Positions 1 to 6,145 of a stretch of DNA of 11,556 bases are shown piece after piece. The notes beneath the pieces were generated by a model, which was not told the origin of the DNA, ran no database searches, and saw only the letters and a list, made by a program, of their open reading frames with translations. Position 1 is the stretch's first letter. Every line of letters begins with the position of its first letter. Both the position numbers and the translations under genes were made by a program. The stretch comes from Clostridia bacterium (GTDB lineage Bacteria; Bacillota_A; Clostridia; Oscillospirales; Acutalibacteraceae), in NCBI GenBank assembly GCA_017503305.1, contig JAFVTJ010000167.1, forward strand, positions 1-11,556, read 5' to 3'.

Positions 1-109
1 ACAAAGCATAACAGTGCTTGAAGGCTTAAAGCTTCACTTTACAGAGCTTGCCACACAATATAGCAACAATATTAAGATTTTTGGAGGTGCAAACAATGTT
101 AAAGATTAA
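1..109 (+). CDS. prp: Prp (YsxB-type) ribosomal-processing cysteine protease, 3' end only
   Basis: Only the last 35 or so codons are present; the reading frame begins at base 2 and stops with TAA at 107-109. Prp is the cysteine protease that removes the N-terminal leader of L27 in Firmicutes, and its gene normally sits between rplU and rpmA, exactly where this fragment lies. The translated tail has the amphipathic pattern of the final Prp helix ([20 protein letters not shown]) followed by a strand-like NIKIF, which agrees with my recollection of the S. aureus protein's C-terminus. The catalytic His and Cys lie upstream of the window and cannot be checked. The gene overlaps rpmA by 14 bases in another frame, so the rpmA ribosome binding site is inside prp and the two are probably translationally coupled. 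Assignment rests on position and tail pattern only. Confidence 0.68.
   Translation, partial: QSITVLEGLKLHFTELATQYSNNIKIFGGANNVKD
83..88 (+). promoter_or_regulatory. Ribosome binding site of rpmA
   Basis: GGAGGT lies 7 bases before the ATG at 96. It decides the start: an in-frame ATG at 48 has no such site and would add 16 residues absent from L27 proteins. The site is inside the end of prp. Confidence 0.85.
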
Positions 110-380
110 CATTCAGTTATTCGCTCATAAAAAGGGTGTTGGTTCTACAAAGAACGGCCGTGACAGTGAGTCCAAGCGTCTTGGTGTAAAGCGCGCTGAT
201 GGTCAATTCGTTTTGGCAGGTAACATTATCGTTCGCCAAAGAGGTACCCACATTCATGCAGGCAATAACGTAGGCCGCGGCTCTGACGATACTTTATTTG
301 CCCTTATCGATGGTAAGGTTAAATTTGAAAGATTAGGTAGAGATCGCAAACAGGTTAGTATTTACGCTGTTGAGCAATAA
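96..380 (+). CDS. rpmA: 50S ribosomal protein L27 with cleavable N-terminal leader
   Basis: L27 is a large-subunit protein whose N-terminal tail reaches towards the peptidyl transferase centre. The 94-residue product has the family hallmark [20 protein letters not shown] at residues 11-30, then the conserved strands with [17 protein letters not shown]. Residues 1-9 (MLKINIQLF) form the extra leader found in Firmicutes. In that group Prp cuts in the motif L-Q-F-F before Ala; here the motif is I-Q-L-F followed by A10, so cleavage after F9 is predicted. Length is normal for the leader-bearing form. The start at 96 is fixed by the leader motif and by GGAGGT 7 bases upstream. The gene overlaps the end of the presumed protease gene and is followed directly by a terminator. 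Confidence 0.97.
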   Translation: MLKINIQLFAHKKGVGSTKNGRDSESKRLGVKRADGQFVLAGNIIVRQRGTHIHAGNNVGRGSDDTLFALIDGKVKFERLGRDRKQVSIYAVEQ

Positions 381-386
381 TTAAAA

Positions 387-424
387 AAATCCGGATGCTT
401 AACTGCATTCGGATTTATTTTTTA
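387..424 (+). terminator. Rho-independent terminator after rpmA
   Basis: A 12-bp stem (387-398 with 405-416, one G-U pair) closes a TTAACT loop and is followed by ATTTTTTATTT. It sits 6 bases after the rpmA stop and would end the ribosomal-protein transcript before the small DUF2007-like genes, or act as a partial terminator if obgE is served by read-through. Confidence 0.88.
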
Positions 425-445
425 TTTCAAATGGAGGAAAATTTT

Positions 446-823
446 ATGAAAAATTGTCACGTGTGTAATCAGCTTTGTGAAGACAATGCCGAGCTTTGCC
501 CAATTTGCGGCGCAATGCTTGTGGATGAGGACGTAGTTGAAGAAAGTGAAAGTGAAAACTCCGAAGAAGAAAGAAAAATAGAGCCTGTTTTATTGGCAGT
601 GTTTGAAGATTTGGTTACGGCCGAAATTTTTAAGGACGTTTTAACCGATAATAAAATCCCTTATTCCGATTCGCAAGAGGATACCATGAGGGTGGTTTTT
701 GGCGGCAGCTTTGCGTCTGAAGAAATTTATGTTGACCAAGCTGATTATGATAAAGCCAAAGAACTTTATGATGAATTTATGGCAAACGAGCCTGAATTTT
801 CGGACGAAGATTTATTTTTTTGA
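446..823 (+). CDS. Zinc-ribbon plus DUF2007-like small acidic protein
   Basis: This is a 125-residue protein of unknown function. Residues 4-21 form a treble-clef or ribbon-type zinc site with C4-x2-C7 and C18-P-x-C21-G (an extra C11 is present). A very acidic linker follows (about 28-46, rich in Glu, Asp and Ser). Residues 47-112 resemble the DUF2007 fold (a small PII-like 'putative signal transducing' domain): a first strand PVLLAVF, a helix with 'EIFKDVL', the NKIPY turn, and a final helix DYDKAKELYDEFM. Start 446 is chosen because GGAGG at 433-437 lies 8 bases upstream and the zinc ribbon begins at once; an upstream in-frame ATG at 395 would start inside the rpmA terminator. It is 12 bases before a second DUF2007-like gene and shares a nearly identical DNA segment with it, which suggests duplication. 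No enzymatic residues are apparent. The domain call is by pattern, not search. Confidence 0.72.
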   Translation: MKNCHVCNQLCEDNAELCPICGAMLVDEDVVEESESENSEEERKIEPVLLAVFEDLVTAEIFKDVLTDNKIPYSDSQEDTMRVVFGGSFASEEIYVDQADYDKAKELYDEFMANEPEFSDEDLFF

Positions 824-835
824 GGAATAAAAATA

Positions 836-1120
836 ATGTGGCCTTTTAAGAAAGAAGAAAAGAAAGACAACGGATTAAAAAAGGTAGCAAGTATTTTGCC
901 TGCTTTTGCCGGTGTTTATAAAGATATTTTAAGTCAAAATAATATTAAGTTTGTAAGTCGATTACAGCGTTCGGGCGAATATTTGAAGTTTGTTACAGGC
1001 GCATTGCTTATACCCGAAGATTTTTACGTAATGCCCGAAGATTATGATAAAGCGAAAGAACTTTACAATTTATTTATAGAAGCCGAAAATGAAGATTTTT
1101 CGGAAACAGAGGAAATTTAA
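836..1120 (+). CDS. DUF2007-like small protein, apparent paralogue of the preceding gene
   Basis: This 94-residue protein of unknown function has a short basic N-terminus (MWPFKKEEKK) and then a DUF2007-like domain at about residues 15-83, with the helix 'AGVYKDILSQNNIKF', a strand containing LKFVTGALLIP, and the last helix EDYDKAKELYNLF. It lacks the zinc ribbon and acidic linker of its upstream neighbour, but the two share Y-D-K-A-K-E-L-Y, K-D-(I/V)-L, and an acidic tail. At DNA level 743-768 and 1040-1065 agree at 25 of 26 bases. GAGGA at 822-826 precedes the ATG and overlaps the previous stop. The stop TAA is directly followed by the obgE ATG and the obgE ribosome binding site lies inside this gene, so it is most likely co-translated with obgE. 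A link to ribosome assembly is suggested only by this context. Confidence 0.7.
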   Translation: MWPFKKEEKKDNGLKKVASILPAFAGVYKDILSQNNIKFVSRLQRSGEYLKFVTGALLIPEDFYVMPEDYDKAKELYNLFIEAENEDFSETEEI

Positions 1121-2392
1121 ATGTTTGTAGATATTGCAAAAATACACTTAAAGGCCGGCAAGGGCGGCGACGGTGCAGTTTCGTTTCACCGTGAAAAATA
1201 CGTAGCCGCAGGCGGTCCCGACGGCGGTGACGGCGGCAAGGGTGGCGATATTGTTTTCAAGGCGGACAGCAATCTTTCCACCTTGGCAGATTTTCGTTAT
1301 AAGCGCAAATATTCCGCAGAACCCGGTGAAAACGGCGGTACTTCACGCCGTACCGGTAAGAGCGCGCAAAACCTTGTAATAAGCGTGCCTGTTGGTACAC
1401 TTGTTAAGGATGCCGAAACAGGCCGTATTATTGCCGATATTTCGGATAATGAAGAGGTTGTTATCGCAAAAGGCGGTAATGGTGGTTGGGGTAATCAGCA
1501 TTTTGCTACATCTACACGCCAAATTCCCCGTTTTGCTAAAAGTGGCGCTTTAGGTGAAGAGCTTGACGTCACCTTAGAATTAAAGCTTTTGGCAGACGTA
1601 GGTCTTATAGGCTTCCCGAACGTTGGTAAGTCTACCTTGGTTTCGGTTGTAAGCCAAGCAAAGCCGAAAATTGCCAACTACCATTTCACAACACTTACCC
1701 CCGTTTTGGGCGTGGTAAGCATGGGCGAGGGTTCGTCCTTTGTTATGGCCGATATCCCTGGTCTTATCGAAGGCGCGGGCGAAGGCGTAGGTTTGGGACA
1801 CGAATTTTTACGCCACGTTGAGCGTTGCCGCTTGCTTTTGCACGTTGTGGATATTTCGGGCAGTGAGGGCCGTGACCCTATTGAAGATTTCGAAAAAATC
1901 AATCACGAATTAGCGGTATTTTCCGAAACCTTAAGCGAACAACCGCAAATTGTTGTTGGTAACAAGTGCGATTTGACCGATGACGAAGAAATTGCCCGCG
2001 TTTCTAAATATTTTGAAGATAAGGGTTATAAATTCTTCCCCATTATGGCGGCTATTGCCGAGGGTACGGAAGAGCTTATAAACTATATCGCGGCCCAGCT
2101 TGCAAAGCTGCCGCCTATAAAGAAATACGAGGCCGAGCCTAAGCCTCTAGACGAAGCACCCAAGAATTTGCGCTCCTTTAAGATACGCGTGGATAACGGT
2201 GTATACTATGTTGAAGATTGCGAATGGCTTATGGAGGTTATGAACAACGTTGACCCCGACGATTACGAATCACTTCAGTATTTTGAGCGTGTTATTCGCG
2301 AATGCGGTATTATTGATGCGCTTGAAAAAGCAGGCATCGGCGAAGGCGACACGGTTAATATATTAGACGTTGAATTTGATTTTGTAGACTAA
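1121..2392 (+). CDS. obgE: Obg family GTPase ObgE (CgtA)
   Basis: ObgE is a GTPase that binds the 50S subunit and acts in late ribosome assembly and in stress control. The 423-residue protein has all three domains. The glycine-rich Obg fold occupies residues 1-158 (GKGGDGAVSF at 13-22; GGPDGGDGGKGGD at 31-43). The G domain at 159-335 has G1 GFPNVGKST (164-172), the switch I motif HFTTLTPVLG (188-197), G3 DIPGLIEGAG (211-220) and G4 NKCD (281-284); the G5 loop is MAAIAEG near 309-315. The C-terminal OCT domain covers about 350-423, so this is the longer Gram-positive type. Start 1121 abuts the previous stop and has AGAGGA at 1108-1113, 7 bases upstream. The position downstream of rpmA is the classic one, though the two small genes in between are unusual. 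Confidence 0.97.
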   Translation: MFVDIAKIHLKAGKGGDGAVSFHREKYVAAGGPDGGDGGKGGDIVFKADSNLSTLADFRYKRKYSAEPGENGGTSRRTGKSAQNLVISVPVGTLVKDAETGRIIADISDNEEVVIAKGGNGGWGNQHFATSTRQIPRFAKSGALGEELDVTLELKLLADVGLIGFPNVGKSTLVSVVSQAKPKIANYHFTTLTPVLGVVSMGEGSSFVMADIPGLIEGAGEGVGLGHEFLRHVERCRLLLHVVDISGSEGRDPIEDFEKINHELAVFSETLSEQPQIVVGNKCDLTDDEEIARVSKYFEDKGYKFFPIMAAIAEGTEELINYIAAQLAKLPPIKKYEAEPKPLDEAPKNLRSFKIRVDNGVYYVEDCEWLMEVMNNVDPDDYESLQYFERVIRECGIIDALEKAGIGEGDTVNILDVEFDFVD

Positions 2393-2394
2393 TT

Positions 2395-2497
2395 GTTTGA
2401 ATAAAATCGCCCACAGCACCGTTTTTGCTCGGGGCAGTACAAATTAGTACGGCACCGCTCGCTTCAAAGCGGCACTGTGAACAATTTTCTTTCAAAC
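2395..2497 (+). repeat. Near-palindromic MITE-like element between obgE and mrnC
   Basis: The ends form a terminal inverted repeat: 2395-2416 matches the reverse complement of 2475-2497 at about 18 of 22 positions (outer GTTTGAA/TTCAAAC perfect, inner CACAG/CTGTG perfect). Within it, GTAC-AAATTA-GTAC (2437-2450) sits close to the centre, flanked by GCTCGGGGC and by GGCACCGCTCGC, which pair imperfectly. The whole 103 bp could therefore fold into one long cruciform or RNA hairpin. It carries no ORF and its base composition is richer in GC in the middle than the flanks. It begins 3 bases after the obgE stop. It may be a non-autonomous mobile repeat, a REP-like palindrome or a bulky terminator; the copy number elsewhere is not visible here. 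Confidence 0.6.
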
Positions 2498-2539
2498 TTA
2501 AATTTATCGAATTTTGTTTTTAAAGGACAGAATAAAATT

Positions 2540-2923
2540 ATGGATAATCCAAATTTACTAAGCCCTTCGGTTTTGGCTTTTGTGGGGGATGCGGTTTACG
2601 GGCTTTACGTTCGCACCTATTTGGCTGAGGTTAATCGTCCTTCGGGCGAACTTCATAAGCTTTCGGTAAAACTGGTTAACGCAACGGCGCAAGCCGAAGC
2701 ATATAAGCTTATTGAAACCGTTCTTTCCGAAAAAGAGGTTTCGGTTTTCAAAAGGGGTAGAAATTTTCGCACAGGTAATACCCCTAAAAATTCAACCGGT
2801 GGGGAATACCACACAGCCACAGGGCTTGAAACGCTTTTTGGTTTTCTTTACCTTTCGGGTCAAAATGACAGAGCAAAAGAACTTTTTAATATAATATGGA
2901 ACAACACTTTGGGTACACTTTAA
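2540..2923 (+). CDS. mrnC: Mini-ribonuclease 3 (Mini-III)
   Basis: Mini-III is a dimeric RNase III-type catalytic domain without a dsRNA-binding domain; in Bacillus it matures the ends of 23S rRNA precursors. The 127-residue product shows the signature pieces: LAFVGDAVYGLYVR (12-25, with catalytic Asp17), the ELHKLSVKLVNATAQAE helix (37-53), the basic loop KRGRNFRTGNTPKN (71-84) and TGLETLFGFLYL (94-105, with acidic Glu97). Length is typical. Start 2540 is preferred: upstream in-frame codons from 2477 fall inside the palindromic element and have no family counterpart. AGGA at 2524-2527 is a rather distant ribosome binding site (12 bases). In many Firmicutes mrnC sits beside cysS, so this neighbourhood is different. 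A terminator straddles its stop codon. Confidence 0.93.
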   Translation: MDNPNLLSPSVLAFVGDAVYGLYVRTYLAEVNRPSGELHKLSVKLVNATAQAEAYKLIETVLSEKEVSVFKRGRNFRTGNTPKNSTGGEYHTATGLETLFGFLYLSGQNDRAKELFNIIWNNTLGTL

Positions 2924-2941
2924 ATGTGTACCCTTTTTATT
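2911..2941 (+). terminator. Terminator overlapping the mrnC stop codon
   Basis: GGGTACAC (2911-2918) pairs perfectly with GTGTACCC (2926-2933), followed by TTTTTATTTT. The stop TAA (2921-2923) lies in the 7-base loop, so the last coding codons form the upstream arm. Confidence 0.85.
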
Positions 2942-2943
2942 TT

Positions 2944-2950
2944 AGGTGAT
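2944..2950 (+). promoter_or_regulatory. Ribosome binding site that sets a TTG start
   Basis: AGGTGAT is a perfect match to the 3' end complement of 16S rRNA. A GTG at 2946 lies within it and is therefore an unlikely start; the TTG at 2955 has the proper spacing. Confidence 0.7.
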
Positions 2951-2954
2951 TTGT

Positions 2955-3797
2955 TTGAAGATTAAGGCTTTTTTGCTTGATATGTTATTTTACATTATAG
3001 GCAGTGTGATTTATGCCTTTGGCGTTATTGGCTTTTTGGCGGGCAACAAAATTTCTCCAGGTGGGGTTACGGGTGTTGCCACAGTTTTAAATTATTTGTT
3101 TTCACTGCCCGTGGGCACAACAGTTTTGGTAATAAACCTGCCATTGCTTTTGCTTGGCCTTTTAAAGTTTGGCAAGGGCTTTATTTTAAAAACTGCAATA
3201 TCTACTGTTTGTTCTTCGCTGATACTGGATTTGTTTGAAGTGTTATTGCCTAAGATGGAAATTGATTTAATCTTAGCATCGGTTTTCGGCGGTAGCCTTG
3301 TAGGACTTGGTATTAGTATTATTATGCTTCGCGGCAGCACCACGGGTGGTGTTGATATTGTGGCAAAGCTTGTTAATTTAAGGTATCCGCATTTTAGTGT
3401 AGGCAAAATAATGCTTATTATCGACGCGCTTGTTGTAATGCTTTCGGCATTGGTTTATAAAAATGCTCAAAGCGCCCTTTATTCTATTGTTGCGCTTTAT
3501 GCTTCGGCTAAAATAATGGACCTTATGCTATATGGTGCGGATAAGGGAAAGATAGTTTATATTATATCAGATAAAACACAAGATATTGTGTCCGATATTT
3601 TGACTGTTATAAAGCGCGGAGTGACAATTATTGACGTTACAGGCGGTTTTAATGGGGATAAACGTAAAATGATTATGTGCGTACTTAGAAGAAATGAGGT
3701 GCACGAAATTTATAAATATGCCCGCAAAAGTGATGAAAACGCCTTTATTGTGGTTGCTGAAGCCGGAGAAATTCTAGGGCGCGGATTTAAAAAATAA
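2955..3797 (+). CDS. YitT-family membrane protein (DUF161 and DUF2179)
   Basis: The product is about 280 residues if it starts at TTG 2955 (283 from GTG 2946). The N-terminal two-thirds is an integral membrane region of roughly five to six hydrophobic segments with the YitT-family motifs GNKISPGGVTGVATVLNYL, 'VINLPLLLLG', 'FGGSLVGLGISIIMLRGST' and TGGVDIVAKL. The remaining 80 or so residues are a soluble DUF2179 domain (from about VYIISDK to the end) with 'RGVTIIDVTGGFNGDKRKMI', a small ferredoxin-like sensor-type fold. Family function is not established; members are thought to be transporters. It comes after the mrnC terminator, and no separate promoter is obvious, so it may be transcribed by read-through. 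No clear terminator follows, only A-rich sequence leading into the nrdD promoter. Confidence 0.88.
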   Translation: MKIKAFLLDMLFYIIGSVIYAFGVIGFLAGNKISPGGVTGVATVLNYLFSLPVGTTVLVINLPLLLLGLLKFGKGFILKTAISTVCSSLILDLFEVLLPKMEIDLILASVFGGSLVGLGISIIMLRGSTTGGVDIVAKLVNLRYPHFSVGKIMLIIDALVVMLSALVYKNAQSALYSIVALYASAKIMDLMLYGADKGKIVYIISDKTQDIVSDILTVIKRGVTIIDVTGGFNGDKRKMIMCVLRRNEVHEIYKYARKSDENAFIVVAEAGEILGRGFKK

Positions 3798-3824
3798 AAA
3801 ATTTAAAAAAAGTAAAAAAAGCTA

Positions 3825-3852
3825 TTGAATTTTCTATAATTTGTGGTATAAT
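3825..3852 (+). promoter_or_regulatory. Promoter of the nrdD-nrdG-dut operon
   Basis: TTGAAT (3825-3830) and a perfect TATAAT (3847-3852) are separated by 16 bases. This is the only good sigma-70-type promoter before nrdD and gives a 5' leader of about 65 bases. Confidence 0.7.
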
Positions 3853-3863
3853 ACTATTTGCTA

Positions 3864-3879
3864 TTACAAGATATTGTGT
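3864..3879 (+). promoter_or_regulatory. Candidate NrdR box
   Basis: The 16 bases TTACAAGATATTGTGT match 13 of 16 positions of the NrdR consensus ACACAATATATTGTGT, with the right half perfect. The box begins 11 bases after the -10 element, near the expected transcription start. A much weaker second match (about 9 of 16) at 3831-3846 occupies the promoter spacer; the offset is 33 bases, near three helical turns, as expected for paired NrdR boxes. NrdR represses ribonucleotide reductase genes, which fits the downstream nrdD. The right half also forms part of a palindrome, GTGTTTT-A-AAAACAC (3876-3890). Confidence 0.5.
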
Positions 3880-3923
3880 TTTAAAAACACATTAACAAGA
3901 AAAAGGAATTTTAGGGTGTAATT

Positions 3924-6101
3924 ATGAAAATTATTAAAAGAAGCGGCGCGGAAGTAACCTTTGACGCGCAAAAAATTGTTGTTGCGGTTACAAAAGCTAA
4001 TGAAAGCGTTGTCCCAAGCCAAAGAATGACCGAGGTTCAAATTAGAAGAATTGCAGAAGACGTCGAAAGTGCAGCGGCTAATATTAGCCGTTCTTTAAGC
4101 GTGGAAGAAATACAAGATATGGTAGAAGACCAAATTATGAACCAACGCGCATTTGACGTGGCAAGACGTTATATTACATACCGTTATAACCGCGCGCTTG
4201 TTCGTAAGGCCAACACTACCGACGAGCAAATTTTAAGCCTTATTGAATGCAATAACGAAGAGGTTAAGCAGGAAAACAGCAACAAAAACCCCACCGTTAA
4301 CAGTGTTCAACGTGACTATATGGCAGGCGAGGTTAGTAAGGATATTACAAAGCGTATCTTACTCAACCCCGAAATTGTTGACGCCCATGAAAGAGGACTT
4401 ATCCACTTCCACGATGCCGACTACTTTGCACAGCATATGCACAACTGTGACCTTGTAAACCTTGAAGATATGCTTCAAAACGGCACGGTTATCAGCGGAA
4501 CTTTAATTGAAAAGCCCCACAGCTTTTCTACCGCTTGTAATATTGCAACCCAAATTATTGCGCAGGTAGCTTCTTGCCAATATGGCGGTCAAAGTATAAG
4601 TCTTACCCATTTGGCTCCCTTTGTTAATGTAAGCCGTCAAAAGATTTATAAAGAGGTTGTGGCCGAAATGGCTTCGGCCGGTGTGGAATTGCCTGAGGAA
4701 AAGCTTCGTGAAATTACTGAAGGTCGCTTACTTTCGGAAGTTCGCAAGGGCGTTCAAATGATACAATATCAGGTTGTAACCTTAATGACCACCAACGGTC
4801 AAGCACCCTTCGTTACTGTATTTATGTACCTTAATGAAGCTAAGAATGAGCAAGAAAAACAAGACTTAGCGCTCATTATTGAAGAGGTTTTACGTCAACG
4901 CTATCAAGGTGTTAAAAATGAAAAGGGCGTGTGGATTACCCCTGCATTCCCCAAGCTTATCTACGTTTTGGAAGAAGACAACATTAAGGAAGACAGTAAG
5001 TATTGGTATCTTACCAAATTGGCTGCAAAGTGTACCGCTAAGCGTATGGTACCCGACTATATTTCCGAAAAGGTTATGCTTCAAAATAAGATTGACAAAA
5101 ACGGCGAAGGTCACTGCTACACCTGTATGGGTTGCCGCAGCTTCTTGACCCCCTTTGTTGATGAAAACGGCAAGCCTAAGTACTATGGTCGTTTCAACCA
5201 AGGCGTTGTAACCGTTAACCTTGTTGATATTGGTCTTTCAGCAAACAAGGATATGGAAAAATTCTGGCAAATTTTTGATGCAAGAATGGAGCTTTGCCAC
5301 AGAGCCCTCCAAGCCCGTCACGAAAGACTTACAGGTACTGTATCTGATGCTGCTCCTATTCTTTGGCAGTATGGCGCACTTTTGCGTCTTAAGAAGGGCG
5401 AAACTATTGATAAATATCTCCACGGCGGTTATTCTACACTTTCTCTCGGTTATGCAGGTCTTTGGGAATGCGTTTACGCTATGACAGGTAAAAAGCTTAC
5501 CGAAAAACAGGGCGAAGAATTCGGGCTTCAAGTTATGCGTAAACTTAACGAATACACAGCAAAGTGGAAGGCAGCCGAGAATATCGACTATTCACTCTAC
5601 GGCACACCCCTTGAAAGCACAACCTACAAGTTTGCAAAATGCTTACAAAAGCGCTTTGGCAAGGTGCCCGGCGTTACCGATAAAAACTATATTACAAACA
5701 GCTACCACATTCACGTAACCGAAGATATCGACGCTTTTGATAAATTGGCTTTAGAAGCAAAATTCCAAGCATTATCACCCGGTGGTGCAATTTCTTACGT
5801 AGAAGTACCCAATATGCAAAACAATATTGATGCGGTGCTTTCGGTTATGAAGTTTATTTATGATAACATTATGTATGCCGAGCTTAACACCAAGAGTGAC
5901 TTCTGTCACGAATGCGGCTTTGACGGCGAAATTGAAGCCCGCGAGGATGAACACGGCAAATTGGTTTGGACCTGTCCTTCTTGCGGCAATACCGATCAAG
6001 ATAAGCTAAACGTAGCAAGACGTACCTGCGGTTACATTGGCACACAGTATTGGAATCAAGGTAGAACACAGGAAATTAAGGAAAGAGTACTCCATTTATA
6101 A
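3924..6101 (+). CDS. nrdD: Anaerobic ribonucleoside-triphosphate reductase (class III)
   Basis: NrdD reduces ribonucleoside triphosphates to deoxynucleotides using a glycyl radical, and works only without oxygen. The 725-residue enzyme has an N-terminal ATP-cone for allosteric control (about 1-92, starting MKIIKRSGAEVTFDAQKI), a catalytic barrel, a zinc site of four cysteines (C661, C664, C684, C687) and a C-terminal glycyl radical loop RRTCGYIG, with G703 as the radical site. MGCRSF at 402-407 holds the likely thiyl cysteine, C404. The tail ending ERVLHL resembles other full-length NrdD proteins, so the gene is intact. AGGGTG at 3913-3918 precedes the ATG. It is followed 44 bases later by its activase gene. 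One ATP-cone only is seen. Regulation by NrdR is suggested by the upstream box. Confidence 0.98.
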   Translation: MKIIKRSGAEVTFDAQKIVVAVTKANESVVPSQRMTEVQIRRIAEDVESAAANISRSLSVEEIQDMVEDQIMNQRAFDVARRYITYRYNRALVRKANTTDEQILSLIECNNEEVKQENSNKNPTVNSVQRDYMAGEVSKDITKRILLNPEIVDAHERGLIHFHDADYFAQHMHNCDLVNLEDMLQNGTVISGTLIEKPHSFSTACNIATQIIAQVASCQYGGQSISLTHLAPFVNVSRQKIYKEVVAEMASAGVELPEEKLREITEGRLLSEVRKGVQMIQYQVVTLMTTNGQAPFVTVFMYLNEAKNEQEKQDLALIIEEVLRQRYQGVKNEKGVWITPAFPKLIYVLEEDNIKEDSKYWYLTKLAAKCTAKRMVPDYISEKVMLQNKIDKNGEGHCYTCMGCRSFLTPFVDENGKPKYYGRFNQGVVTVNLVDIGLSANKDMEKFWQIFDARMELCHRALQARHERLTGTVSDAAPILWQYGALLRLKKGETIDKYLHGGYSTLSLGYAGLWECVYAMTGKKLTEKQGEEFGLQVMRKLNEYTAKWKAAENIDYSLYGTPLESTTYKFAKCLQKRFGKVPGVTDKNYITNSYHIHVTEDIDAFDKLALEAKFQALSPGGAISYVEVPNMQNNIDAVLSVMKFIYDNIMYAELNTKSDFCHECGFDGEIEAREDEHGKLVWTCPSCGNTDQDKLNVARRTCGYIGTQYWNQGRTQEIKERVLHL

Positions 6102-6131
6102 TTCGGAATTCGTAATGCGTAATTCGGAATT
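6100..6131 (+). repeat. Pair of palindromic 11-bp direct repeats in the nrdD-nrdG gap
   Basis: AATTCGGAATT occurs at 6100-6110 and again at 6121-6131, separated by CGTAATGCGT. Each copy is itself a perfect palindrome about a central G. The first copy includes the last bases of the nrdD stop codon. The pattern resembles short spreading repeats of the 'aattcggaatt/aattacgaatt' type, but only this pair is seen here. Confidence 0.6.
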
Positions 6132-6145
6132 AAGGGGTTTTAGTT

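Noticed and set aside
395..445. N-terminal extension of the zinc-ribbon protein from ATG 395
   Set aside because: It would start within the rpmA terminator stem; the GGAGG at 433-437 points to ATG 446.
2477..2539. N-terminal extension of mrnC from the ATG at 2477
   Set aside because: It begins inside the palindromic element, has no ribosome binding site and adds residues absent from Mini-III proteins; ATG 2540 is better.
4890..5201. Minus-strand ORF of 103 codons inside nrdD
   Set aside because: It is a shadow of a highly conserved enzyme gene with no recognisable domain.
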